A stretch of 64,000 nt of DNA from Anaerolineae bacterium. GTDB taxonomy: Bacteria; Chloroflexota; Anaerolineae; 4572-78; J111. Below, piece by piece: positions 32,474 to 40,832 of the stretch; positions within the stretch are counted from its first letter, which is position 1, and each line of letters starts with the position of its first letter. Under the pieces are notes generated by a model. The model was not told where the DNA came from and searched no databases. It was given only the letters and a program-made list of their open reading frames with translations. The stretch is from assembly GCA_023151115.1 (NCBI GenBank), contig JAKLJP010000008.1:124001-188000 (forward strand). Reading direction: 5' to 3'. A program made the translations under genes and the position numbers.

Positions 32474-35400
32474 GGTTTCACCGGGATAAGCAAACGGTTG
32501 TCGGGTAAGGGTTGGCCGGCGGCGTCGGCGGCGGGGAGACGTTGGCCGGTGATGGGACTGTAAATGCCGACGGCAATGGAAGCAAGGCCAGCCGTGTCAG
32601 GTAAAGGGCGGGCATCGGTGATAATCTGGCCGGGCAGCCAGTGGCTTAAGGGATACAAACCCTCGTAAGGCGCGCCGTCGGCCTGGGTTAAGAGCTGGCC
32701 TTGTGCATCGAGCAGGTGGACAAAAATAGTATCATCTTGTTGTAGCGCCCGATCGGTTTGCCAGGAGAGAGTCAGCGTTGGCGGGTCGGCCGAAAAATCA
32801 CCCTGCCAGAGGGTAATATCCGGCCCAAAGTGAGCCAGGGGCGTCGGGGGCAGGGCCGGCTGGGGCGGCGTCAGCCAGATGAAGCCGAGGCGGTAGGTCG
32901 TTGCTTCTCCGGGCAGGAGGGTCAGCCGTTGCTGGGTTTGAGGATCATACAGCCCGGTGTTGAGTTCATAACGGATCGGCGGCAGGCCGGGCGGAATTTG
33001 CAAATGGAGCGGATTCCGCAGGTACAGGCCGGGGGGCCAGTTGCGGGTGGGGATGTTTTCGGGGTGGCGCTCGTCGGCGGTGGCTAGGGTTTGGCCGCCG
33101 GGCGTGTCGAGGTGTAGGAAAACGGCGTAGTTGGTATCGAGTTCTTGCAGGGCGCGCCAGTATAATGTGGTGGTTAGTTCAGCCTCGCTGCCGGGGCTGA
33201 TTTGAACCGTTCGTGGGAGATTATCTGCGCCAACCAATCGCAGCAGCGGCGTTTGGCCTGTCCCAAAATTTGCCTGCAATGCCTGCTCAGCCGGCTGGGG
33301 ATGGTCGGGGTTTGATTGTAGGGTGAAGAGAGGGGCCAATGGGCGCGAGAGCAGGTAGCCGATGACGAGCAAGGCGGTGGTGAGGGCGAAAAAATGGGCG
33401 GAGATTGGACGCCTTGCGTGGAGATTGGAGATTGGGCTTGGCTGAGGCACGGCTTTGCTGGTTCGTTTGAGGCCAAAGGCACTAATAATAATTAAAGTTG
33501 CGGCGGAGAGGAGGGTCAGCCATTGGCCGGTGGTACGCAGCGGGGTGGACTCCAATTGGAGGGTCAGGGTGTGGTCGCCGGCAGGAAGGGGGAATTGGAT
33601 CAGGCCGGTGGGGTCGGTGACGGTAAAAGGGATGGGCTGGCCGTTGAGGTAGACCTGCCAGCCGGGCCAGTAGAGCGTGCGCACCGTAGCGATAAAATCC
33701 TGGGGGGTGTTGATCCGGAAGGTATCTGATTCGGCCCGCCGGGCGATGGTTTCGACGGTTGCACCGGGCGGAAGGGTAGCCGGATCAATCTTTTGGGGTG
33801 GGCGTCCGGCGGCGTAATCGGGCCAGAGAGCGTCGGGCTGGGGGTGCTGGTGGGCGTGGCGCGGCAAAAACTCGCCGGTGCTGGTGGTGCCAATCGCGCC
33901 GGAAGTCACTTCGTAGGCAAAAGCATCGGCGGGACCGGGCGTGCCCCAAACGATGAATTGAGAGGGGTAGAGGTAATAGGCGTTGAGGGCGATGGTGAGG
34001 AAGATGGCAAGAAGATAGAGGATAGAAGATGGAGGATAGAAGATAGAAGATGGAAGATGGAAATTAGAAAAAAGAAATAAGAAATTAGAGTTGGGTTTGG
34101 CTGTATGGGGCTGTGAGCCAGGGGATTTATAAATCGTAAATCGTAAATCGTAAATCGTAAATCCAAATGCGGCTATTAGGCTGGCGCAGAAAATGGCCGG
34201 ACCGAGCATGCGCCAGGGGAACTCGGCCAGCTCCAGCAGCGGGATGGCTTCCCAAAGAGGTTGGGATTGCGGCAAGGCCAGAAAGGTGTAGAGGAAGAGG
34301 AAAAAGGCAAAGAAAAGAGCATGGAGTAAGGAGTAGGGAGTAGGGGGTAAGGAGTAAGGGGATCGGTTGTCTTCCGGTTGATTTTTGGGTTGACTGGCTT
34401 GCTTTTTTAAGGAGAACAGGCTGACCAGTAGTAAACAAACCAGCCCAATCCCGGCGCCGATAATTTGGGGCAGACCGAGGCTGAGAGGAAATTCGGGGTT
34501 GATGGCGGCCAAATCGAGCGGGAAGGGCGGGGCAAAGAACTCGCTCAGAGAAATAAAATTTTCGCGGAAATCGAAAAAGCCGCGGGTGATCCCGGCCAGT
34601 TGAATTTCATGTCGCTCGCCAAAGGCAGGCAGCCAGAAGATGGCCGCTAACCCTAGTCCGAGGAGGAGCGCGGCGAGGGGAAGAGTGAGGCGGGAGATGT
34701 GAAGCGTGGTGCGTGGTGCGTCCCACGGGGAGGCTTTGCGCTGGTGCGTGGTATGTTTCTTCGTTTCTTCGTCTCTTCGCGTCCTCGTCTCTTCGTGTCC
34801 TCGCCTCCTCGTGTCCTCGCCTCCCCGCGTCCTCGCCTCATCTCCAGGGGTCAAAATGAGCAGAAACAGCAAGTATGCGCCGAACATGGGCGCGAAGAGC
34901 ATGAAGCTGATATTGTGGCTAAATAACAGTCCGGCCAGGGTTACGGCAGCGGCGACCAGGTAGCCGGGCCGTCGGGTGGTAATCAGGCCGTGAAAAGCCC
35001 ACAGGATAAGTGGATAGAAGGCCAGGCCGGTAAATTGGCCGTAGTTGCCCTGGATGTAGCTTTCGCGTAAGCGATAGGGGGCGTAAACGTAGAGGGCTGC
35101 GGCGACGAGGGCTGGGTAGGGTCCAAATAAGCGCCGGGCGAACAGGAACATGCCCAGGCTGTAAAGCAGAAAATCAAAAACCAGAACCGCTTTCATGGCG
35201 GCGTCGAGGGGCAGGCCGGACAGGTGGAAAAGTTGGGTCAGTTGGTACAGGGCAGGGGGGGCGTAGCTGAAAATGGGCATGCCATGACCAAAAGCCAAAT
35301 CTCGCCCCCAGCGGGGATAGAAATTACCTTCTTGCCAGGCCTGGTTCAGCTCGACCTGGCGCATCAGGTGGGCCGGGCCATCGGCGGTGTTGGGCAGGCC

Positions 35401-35487
35401 GGCGTGGGTGAGCAGGGGTATGATGGCAAACAGCGGCAAAAGCAAAGCCAACAGCAAGCCGTAATCCGGGTTGAGCCAGCGCCTCAT
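32470..35487 (-). CDS. Large multi-pass membrane protein, GT-C/PTPS-related type, copy 2
   Basis: 1005 residues. The N-terminus (NTADGPAHLMRQVELNQAW, then FYPRWGRDLAFGHGMPIFSY) is the pattern of the 6-pyruvoyl-tetrahydropterin-synthase-related membrane family (PTPS_related), which belongs with GT-C enzymes. About eleven membrane helices follow, then a beta-rich extracytoplasmic region with the repeated TLYWRALQELDTNYAVFLHLD and TDRALQQDDTIFVHLLDAQG modules. Large loops are made of translated word repeats (an Arg/Glu/Thr-rich loop near 220-250; a Ser/Ile/Leu loop near 490). It overlaps both neighbours by 1-4 bases, so the three genes form one operon. A role in cell-surface glycan synthesis is inferred. 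Confidence 0.7.
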   Translation of the reverse strand: MRRWLNPDYGLLLALLLPLFAIIPLLTHAGLPNTADGPAHLMRQVELNQAWQEGNFYPRWGRDLAFGHGMPIFSYAPPALYQLTQLFHLSGLPLDAAMKAVLVFDFLLYSLGMFLFARRLFGPYPALVAAALYVYAPYRLRESYIQGNYGQFTGLAFYPLILWAFHGLITTRRPGYLVAAAVTLAGLLFSHNISFMLFAPMFGAYLLFLLILTPGDEARTRGGEDTRRRGHEETRTRRDEETKKHTTHQRKASPWDAPRTTLHISRLTLPLAALLLGLGLAAIFWLPAFGERHEIQLAGITRGFFDFRENFISLSEFFAPPFPLDLAAINPEFPLSLGLPQIIGAGIGLVCLLLVSLFSLKKQASQPKNQPEDNRSPYSLPPTPYSLLHALFFAFFLFLYTFLALPQSQPLWEAIPLLELAEFPWRMLGPAIFCASLIAAFGFTIYDLRFTIYKSPGSQPHTAKPNSNFLFLFSNFHLPSSIFYPPSSILYLLAIFLTIALNAYYLYPSQFIVWGTPGPADAFAYEVTSGAIGTTSTGEFLPRHAHQHPQPDALWPDYAAGRPPQKIDPATLPPGATVETIARRAESDTFRINTPQDFIATVRTLYWPGWQVYLNGQPIPFTVTDPTGLIQFPLPAGDHTLTLQLESTPLRTTGQWLTLLSAATLIIISAFGLKRTSKAVPQPSPISNLHARRPISAHFFALTTALLVIGYLLSRPLAPLFTLQSNPDHPQPAEQALQANFGTGQTPLLRLVGADNLPRTVQISPGSEAELTTTLYWRALQELDTNYAVFLHLDTPGGQTLATADERHPENIPTRNWPPGLYLRNPLHLQIPPGLPPIRYELNTGLYDPQTQQRLTLLPGEATTYRLGFIWLTPPQPALPPTPLAHFGPDITLWQGDFSADPPTLTLSWQTDRALQQDDTIFVHLLDAQGQLLTQADGAPYEGLYPLSHWLPGQIITDARPLPDTAGLASIAVGIYSPITGQRLPAADAAGQPLPDNRLLIPVKP
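34014..34090. repeat. Intragenic heptamer array
   Basis: Eleven words drifting from gatagag, gatagaa, gatggaa to attagaa and ataagaa, all 7 bases, inside copy 2. A second array of four exact aaatcgt words is at 34131-34158 and a ggagtaa-type array of five at 34323-34357. Confidence 0.88.
34713..34751. repeat. Second copy of the 39-bp shared unit
   Basis: Matches 31374-31412 at 37 of 39 bases; the two differences are adjacent (CC to TT). Confidence 0.8.
34761..34840. repeat. Intragenic octamer array
   Basis: Ten consecutive 8-base words of type tcgYSTCY (tcgtttct, tcgtctct, tcgcgtcc, tcgtgtcc, tcgcctcc). The reverse strand codes for the Arg/Glu/Thr-rich loop of copy 2. Confidence 0.85.
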
Positions 35488-38450
35488 TACCTGTCACCAA
35501 TGGTTACACGGGTCAGTTCGACAAAATCAGCGCCGGAGGTAGTGAGCAGGCGCTGTTGGGTGGCCGGGTCATACAGGCCAACGATGAGGCGGTACTCGCC
35601 GGGGGGTGTACCCCGTAAAGGTATGGTGCGGGGGTCAATGATGATCTGGCCCGGCCACCAAGTCGAGGTGGGGTAATCGCCGTCCAGGGGCGGGCGGTCG
35701 AAGCTGGCAACCAGCTTATTCTCCAAATCAAGCAGTTGGGCAAACACGGTGTAATCTGTGCTGGGAGTTTGGTTGGTTTGCCAGGCCAGCTTGAAATCGA
35801 GTTGCGCACGCGTAACTGAGGCAAGTTCAAAGCCAATCAAATTGATAGGGGCGTCGCCGACCTGGAAAGAGGCTTGTACCGTTTCGGCCAGGGGAGGCGG
35901 CTCCTGGGCGGGCAGCACATTGATTGTGGTCAGAAGGGCGGTATCTTCTTGTTGACCGGCCAGGCGGACCAGGCGGCCATCGCGGTCGGGGTCAATCAGG
36001 CCGACCCGCACGGCGTAGGCGATGGGCAAGGTGTCCGGCGGCACTATCACCTCGTGCTCGTCGCGCACATAACGGGTATTGTCCCAATGAAAGGTGGGCA
36101 TGACGGTTTCAGTGGTGGGATCGCCGGGGGTGTAATTGGTCGCGCCGGCTACAGTGGTCAGGCTATCCAGCCGGTCGAGATGGACAAATGGCTGGAGATT
36201 GTTCTTGAGCGGGGCGGCGTCGGTTTGCCAGTAAAGGACTACCTCTACCCGCTCTCCGGCCCGGACTGCCTGTTTATCCAAATCATACCCAATCAATTGA
36301 ATACCCCCGGCGAAGTTGACCCGGGTTTGATGTTGGGCCGGAAGCGCCTGTCCCGGCGGCGAGTCGAGCGTGAAGACAGGCCGGAGCAGCGGCTTGAGCC
36401 AGAGCGCGGCGGCGACGATGAAGAGGAGGCAGGGGAGCAGGGGAGCAGGGGAGGACTGTGTGGGGAGGTCTCCCTTGATCATGGGTTGATGGCCGGTGGC
36501 TTTTATCACGGCTGCGCCGAGCAGGCCCAGCAGCGTCAGCCCGGTGAGAAACAGGGCGAAGAGCCGTCCCGGCGTTTCGCCAAAGCGGAGGATCAGGGTG
36601 TGGTGGCCGGCGGGAATATCCATCAAAATTAGCCCGGTTTCCGCTTCCGGCCGGATGAGGACCGGCGCGCCGTCGAGGTGGGCCTGCCAGCCGGGATAAT
36701 CAAACTGCCAGAAGCGGAGGGTAAAATCGGCGGGGCTGTCGAGGGTATAGCGGTGGGTCACGGCGCTTTGCTCGACCAGGGTGGCGGCAGCGCCGGCGGG
36801 CAGACTGGCGCGGTCTAGCCGCTCCGGGTATTGGTTGGCCAGAAAGCTATCAATCATGGGCGAGGTGGTCGGCGGCCGGTGAACCGACTGGGGCAAATAC
36901 TCGCCCAGGGTGGTGGTGCCGATGGACTGCGACCGGCGTTCATAGTCAACCTGTTGGGCGATGGTGACAGGTTCATAGCGGCTAAAACCGGTCACCGGGT
37001 AGAGCAAAGGCGCAACCGCCCCGATTTGAAGTAAGAGACACGTTGCCGTCAAGGGCCAACGGAGTTTAGTGGGCAACCAGAGAGTCGCCCCGCCGGCCAA
37101 AACGGCCAGCCCTAGATTAGCCAGGCCCAGCATCCGCCAGGGAAATTCGGCCACCTGTAAAATGGTGATGATTTCCCAAACCGGCCGGGAGATGGGCAGG
37201 GCGAGGAATATGGCGGTCAGCGCAACAGCGGCGAAGAAGATGGAAGATAGAAGATGGAGGATAGAAGATGGAAGATAGAGGTTGGAAGTTTGCTGACCTC
37301 CGGCCCCTGGCCCCTGACCCCTGACCCCTGACCCCTGACCTCTGACCCCGGCCAAAAAACCAAGAGCGGCCAGAATGATGGTGACGAGACCCAGGCTGAG
37401 AGGGACATAAGGGTTGGCGGCGCGGGCATCGAGGGGGGCGACCCAGGCAAACATCTCGGACCAGTGGGGATAGCGCACAAAAAAGGGGCTTTTCTCCAGG
37501 TAGATGTCGGACTGGGCGCGGGTGAAAACTCGCTCGGTGAAAGCAGGCAGCCAGAAAAAAGCAGCCAGCAGCAGACCCAGCGGGATGGCGGCGAGCGCCT
37601 GGGGAGAAGGAAGAGGAAATTGTGAATGGCGAATGGTGAATGGCGAATGGCGAATGGCGAATAATAGCTTCTTGAAATCAAAGCCTATTTTCTGACTACT
37701 GACTACTGACTTCTGACTACTGGCTACTGGCTTCTGACCCCTGACTCCTGACCCCTGATTCCACAAAATAAGCCCGAACAGCCCCACAACGGGGGTGAAA
37801 ATCAGGGCGTGGAAGAGGTGGCTCAGGAGAATCGCAGCGTAAAAACAGGCGGCGACTACGCCCCAGCCCCAGGCGCGAGACCGGGCGGCGCGGAGGATGG
37901 CCCACAGCGTCCAGGGAAAGAGGCCAATCGCCAGATACTGTGGCACATTACCACCATACAACAGCGCTTCCCGTAGGGCGAACGGGGCGAAGGCATAGGC
38001 GGTGGCAGCCACCAGTCCGGCTTCAATCCGGCCCCACAGATCGCGCCCAAGCAAGTACATGCCAATTGCATAAAGTAAAATTGTGAGGATAATCAAAAGC
38101 TTGAATGCGGTTTCGAGTGAAAAACCGAGGGCAGCAAAGAGCAGCCCCAGCCAATAGGGCAGCGGCGGCGCAAATATAAACAATGGATAGCCGTAACCAT
38201 AGGCCAGGTTAGGCGCCCAACGCGGAACGATAACGCCTGGTCCCCAGGCTTGACCGTACTCCAGAGTGCGGTAGAGATGGATTGGCAGATCGGCCAGGGT
38301 GGGCAAGCCCGGTTGGAGCAGGCTTTGGATGATAAAGAGCGGCAGCAGCGCCGCCAGAATTAAACCGCCGTCGAGACGGTGGGCCAGATAAAACGTGATA
38401 CGTGATACGTGATACGTGATACGTGATACGTCAGGAATTGCTTTCATCAT
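35487..38450 (-). CDS. Large multi-pass membrane protein, GT-C/PTPS-related type, copy 3
   Basis: 987 residues, first gene of the three-gene operon. It has the same plan as copy 2: an acidic first loop (LADLPIHLYRTLEYGQAW, then VIVPRWAPNLAYGYGYPLF), about eleven membrane helices and a C-terminal region with two beta modules (VEVVLYWQTDAAP, then FKLAWQTNQTPSTDYTVFAQLLD, GDYPTSTWWPGQII). Loops near residues 235-270, 370-400 and 650 are translated word repeats, and so is its N-terminus (DVSRITYHVSRITFY). ATG 38450 and 38447 are both possible; no strong ribosome site is visible. The three paralogues probably act on one surface polymer, which is inference. Confidence 0.7.
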   Translation of the reverse strand: MMKAIPDVSRITYHVSRITFYLAHRLDGGLILAALLPLFIIQSLLQPGLPTLADLPIHLYRTLEYGQAWGPGVIVPRWAPNLAYGYGYPLFIFAPPLPYWLGLLFAALGFSLETAFKLLIILTILLYAIGMYLLGRDLWGRIEAGLVAATAYAFAPFALREALLYGGNVPQYLAIGLFPWTLWAILRAARSRAWGWGVVAACFYAAILLSHLFHALIFTPVVGLFGLILWNQGSGVRGQKPVASSQKSVVSSQKIGFDFKKLLFAIRHSPFTIRHSQFPLPSPQALAAIPLGLLLAAFFWLPAFTERVFTRAQSDIYLEKSPFFVRYPHWSEMFAWVAPLDARAANPYVPLSLGLVTIILAALGFLAGVRGQGSGVRGQGPGAGGQQTSNLYLPSSILHLLSSIFFAAVALTAIFLALPISRPVWEIITILQVAEFPWRMLGLANLGLAVLAGGATLWLPTKLRWPLTATCLLLQIGAVAPLLYPVTGFSRYEPVTIAQQVDYERRSQSIGTTTLGEYLPQSVHRPPTTSPMIDSFLANQYPERLDRASLPAGAAATLVEQSAVTHRYTLDSPADFTLRFWQFDYPGWQAHLDGAPVLIRPEAETGLILMDIPAGHHTLILRFGETPGRLFALFLTGLTLLGLLGAAVIKATGHQPMIKGDLPTQSSPAPLLPCLLFIVAAALWLKPLLRPVFTLDSPPGQALPAQHQTRVNFAGGIQLIGYDLDKQAVRAGERVEVVLYWQTDAAPLKNNLQPFVHLDRLDSLTTVAGATNYTPGDPTTETVMPTFHWDNTRYVRDEHEVIVPPDTLPIAYAVRVGLIDPDRDGRLVRLAGQQEDTALLTTINVLPAQEPPPLAETVQASFQVGDAPINLIGFELASVTRAQLDFKLAWQTNQTPSTDYTVFAQLLDLENKLVASFDRPPLDGDYPTSTWWPGQIIIDPRTIPLRGTPPGEYRLIVGLYDPATQQRLLTTSGADFVELTRVTIGDR
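37233..37288. repeat. Intragenic heptamer array
   Basis: Eight words of type atRgaRg (atggaag, atagaag, atggagg, atagagg) in copy 3. Confidence 0.88.
37293..37348. repeat. Intragenic heptamer array
   Basis: Eight words of type ctgaccc (with ctgacct, ccggccc, ctggccc variants), only 4 bases after the preceding array. Confidence 0.88.
37624..37665. repeat. Intragenic heptamer array
   Basis: Words gaatggc, gaatggt, three more gaatggc, then gaataat, inside copy 3. Confidence 0.88.
37692..37761. repeat. Intragenic heptamer array
   Basis: Ten consecutive words of type ctgacta/ctgactt/ctggcta/ctgaccc, all beginning CTG, in copy 3. Confidence 0.88.
38393..38434. repeat. Heptamer array at the 5' end of a coding region
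   Basis: Five exact acgtgat words and one acgtcag; it encodes residues 6-19 of copy 3, just after its start codon. Confidence 0.88.
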
Positions 38451-38524
38451 AACTGGTTGGATTTTATGTCACTGTAGGCTTATAGACAAGTTCGTAGGGA
38501 AGGTTGGCAGAGGAGGATAATGTT

Positions 38525-39448
38525 ATGGAAGAGTTGATCGAATTGTGGGAAGAACCAAAAGCGGAGGAAAAGTATATGTTGGTCGGTTGGCGGCAGTGGG
38601 CCGACGCCGGGGCAACTTCGTCGAATTTGCCCCAATATCTGATCGAGCACATCGGCGCTAAGAAAATTGGGCAGCTCAAACCGCACGGATTCTATTTGTT
38701 TCAACTGCCTGGCGCTCACCACTTTTTGCGCCCGGAGATAAATCTGGTGGATGGTTATCGCCAGTCGTTAAAGGCCAAAAAGAACGACCTCTTTTACGCC
38801 GGTAACGAGCGCAAGGGCTTGTTCATCTTTCTGGGCGATGAACCCCACTTGAATGTCGAGCGTTATGCTGAAACTTTTTTTGATCTGGTGGAGACCCTGG
38901 GGGTGAAGCGGGTTGTGACCGTAGGTGGCGTTTATGGGGCTGTGCCGTATGATAAGGAGCGCCAAATCTCGACTGTTTTTAGTCTGCCCCGGCTCAAAGC
39001 GGAACTGGCCGACTATGCGCTCCGCTTTGCCAATTACGAAGGTGGGGTCAGCATTGGGTCATACCTGGCCGATCAGGCCGAGCAGCGCGGCCTGGAATAT
39101 ATTGTCTGGTATGCCTTTGTGCCGGCCTATGATTTCTCGCAGCTTTCGCCTAACTTGCAGGGCATGGTGGTCGAAAATGATTTCAAAGCCTGGTACGATT
39201 TGATGCGCCGCTTCAACCACATGACCGGCCTGGGCCTCGATCTGTCGGACCTGGCCCGGCGCAGCGATGAACTGCTGTCGGTGATGAGTGAAAAGCTCGA
39301 TACCCTGGAGCGGCGGCTGCCCCAGCACAACATCCGCGATTACCTGGCCGAACTGACGGCTGATTTTGTCGAAACGCCGTTTATCCCCCTGGATGATGTC
39401 TGGGAACGGGAGTTGGGTGATCTCTTGGAAGATTTAGATGATGAGTAA
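38525..39448 (+). CDS. PAC2-family protein
   Basis: 307 residues. PAC2 (proteasome-assembly-chaperone 2-like) features are the N-terminal MLVGWRQWADAG, LFIFLGDEPHL, VVTVGGVYGAVPYDK and EGGVSIGSYLADQAEQRGLEY motifs, followed by a C-terminal helical extension with an Asp/Glu-rich tail. Bacterial PAC2 proteins lack a known biochemical role; they are often called ATP-grasp-like in error. Start ATG 38525 has AGAGGAGG at the right distance; ATG 38504 does not. Confidence 0.85.
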   Translation: MEELIELWEEPKAEEKYMLVGWRQWADAGATSSNLPQYLIEHIGAKKIGQLKPHGFYLFQLPGAHHFLRPEINLVDGYRQSLKAKKNDLFYAGNERKGLFIFLGDEPHLNVERYAETFFDLVETLGVKRVVTVGGVYGAVPYDKERQISTVFSLPRLKAELADYALRFANYEGGVSIGSYLADQAEQRGLEYIVWYAFVPAYDFSQLSPNLQGMVVENDFKAWYDLMRRFNHMTGLGLDLSDLARRSDELLSVMSEKLDTLERRLPQHNIRDYLAELTADFVETPFIPLDDVWERELGDLLEDLDDE

Positions 39449-39517
39449 CCACCAAAGCGACTCCCCCGATGGAGAGCGAAGAATCTCCAGAGAATAAAGT
39501 TTTACGATGAGTACCCC

Positions 39518-40108
39518 ATGGGCGTTGAAGGGATAAACCTGATCCAAATCGAGCTGCGGCCTGGGGAAAAGCTGCTTTGGTCGGGGCGGCCGGAGCCTAA
39601 ACGTCTCGCCCGACAGGGCGGAAATGTGGTTATGGTTGTGTTTGGCCTGGTCTTTATCGGTTTTGCCGTACTGTGGCTGAGTTCAGCCATCATGCCTTCG
39701 CTGGAGGTTTTGAACACCCCTCTACCGGAGGCAACCCAAACCGAGTGGATGATAACCTTACTTGCGCCCTTGTTCAGCTTGCCTTTTCTATTAGTTGGGC
39801 TGGGGTTGATGAGTGTGCCCTATTGGGCCTATCGTCAGGCGTTCAAGACAATGTATGCCCTAACCGATCAACGGGCTATGATCATCGTGAATGGCAAAAC
39901 TTTGTTGGTTAGCTCATATAGTGACAAAGATATCGGCGATATCGAGCCTGTTGAGCGGTCCAATGGCCGAGGCGACCTGATCTTTGCCAGCGAATTGGTC
40001 CGGGGGCGAGGGAGCACCTCTTATACTCGTAAGATTGGCTTTATCGGTATTCCCGATGTGCGTATGGTTGAGCAACTAATGTTGGATACATTTAAGAGAG
40101 AGACATGA
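39518..40108 (+). CDS. PH-like domain membrane protein
   Basis: 196 residues. Two membrane helices (about 38-60 and 81-104) are followed by a bacterial PH-like region (YALTDQRAMIIVNGKTLLVSSYSDKDIGDIEPVERSNGRGDLIF). The first 30 residues (LRPGEKLLWSGRPEP) are the usual lead-in of this family. Function unknown. It overlaps the glycosyltransferase start by 4 bases, so the two are coupled. Confidence 0.75.
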   Translation: MGVEGINLIQIELRPGEKLLWSGRPEPKRLARQGGNVVMVVFGLVFIGFAVLWLSSAIMPSLEVLNTPLPEATQTEWMITLLAPLFSLPFLLVGLGLMSVPYWAYRQAFKTMYALTDQRAMIIVNGKTLLVSSYSDKDIGDIEPVERSNGRGDLIFASELVRGRGSTSYTRKIGFIGIPDVRMVEQLMLDTFKRET

Positions 40109-40830
40109 ACCAGCCGACACCTCAAATTTCTATTATCTTGCCCACCTACAATGAGTCTGGAAACATTGAATCTTTAATCGAGCGTACCCTGGCCGCGCTG
40201 GGCGACACCCCCGGCGGGGTCGAGGTGGTAGTGGTGGACGATAACTCACCGGATGGGACGTGGCAGTTGGTAGCGGCCAAAGCTGCCGCCGATAGCCGGG
40301 TGCGGCTGATCCATCGAACCAGTGAAAAAGGGCTGACCAGCGCCATCAGCCGGGGTATCCGCGAGGCGCGGGGGCAGTGGGTCGGTTGGATGGACTGTGA
40401 TTTGAGCATGCCCCCGGAAGAATGGCCGCGCCTGGCCGAAGCGTTGGCCCAGGGGGCAGGCATGGCCGTTGGCTCACGCTACGTGCCGGGTGGGGCGGAT
40501 GTGGCTCATTCCTGGACGGGGCGCACCTTTTCGCGGCTGATCAACGTCTGGGCCGGCCTGGTGCTGGATTGGGGAATCAAGGATTACACCAGCGGTTTTA
40601 TTTTGGGCCGCAAAGAAATTTTTGATAAAATTAGTCTAGCCGGTGATTACGGCGAGTACTGCATTGACCTGCTCTACCGGACCAAAAAGGCCGGTTATAC
40701 GATCCGCGAACTACCCTATCACTGCGTCCCCCGCGAAGCCGGCGAAAGCAAAACAGCGACCAATATGTGGGGGTATCTCACCCGCGGCGTTAATTATGTC
40801 AAAACTATATGGCGCTTAAGGTTTGAATAA
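40105..40830 (+). CDS. Dolichol-phosphate-mannose synthase-like glycosyltransferase (GT2)
   Basis: 241 residues, GT-A fold: ISIILPTYNESGNIESLI at the start, VVVDDNSPDGT (nucleotide site), then the metal-binding DCDLSMPP and the KDYTSGFILGRKEIF acceptor loop. No membrane helix at the C-terminus, as in soluble Dpm1-type enzymes. It should move a sugar from a nucleotide donor to a polyprenyl phosphate, a substrate that GT-C enzymes such as those encoded at 30-38 kb would use. That link is inference. Confidence 0.88.
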   Translation: MNQPTPQISIILPTYNESGNIESLIERTLAALGDTPGGVEVVVVDDNSPDGTWQLVAAKAAADSRVRLIHRTSEKGLTSAISRGIREARGQWVGWMDCDLSMPPEEWPRLAEALAQGAGMAVGSRYVPGGADVAHSWTGRTFSRLINVWAGLVLDWGIKDYTSGFILGRKEIFDKISLAGDYGEYCIDLLYRTKKAGYTIRELPYHCVPREAGESKTATNMWGYLTRGVNYVKTIWRLRFE

Positions 40831-40832
40831 AA

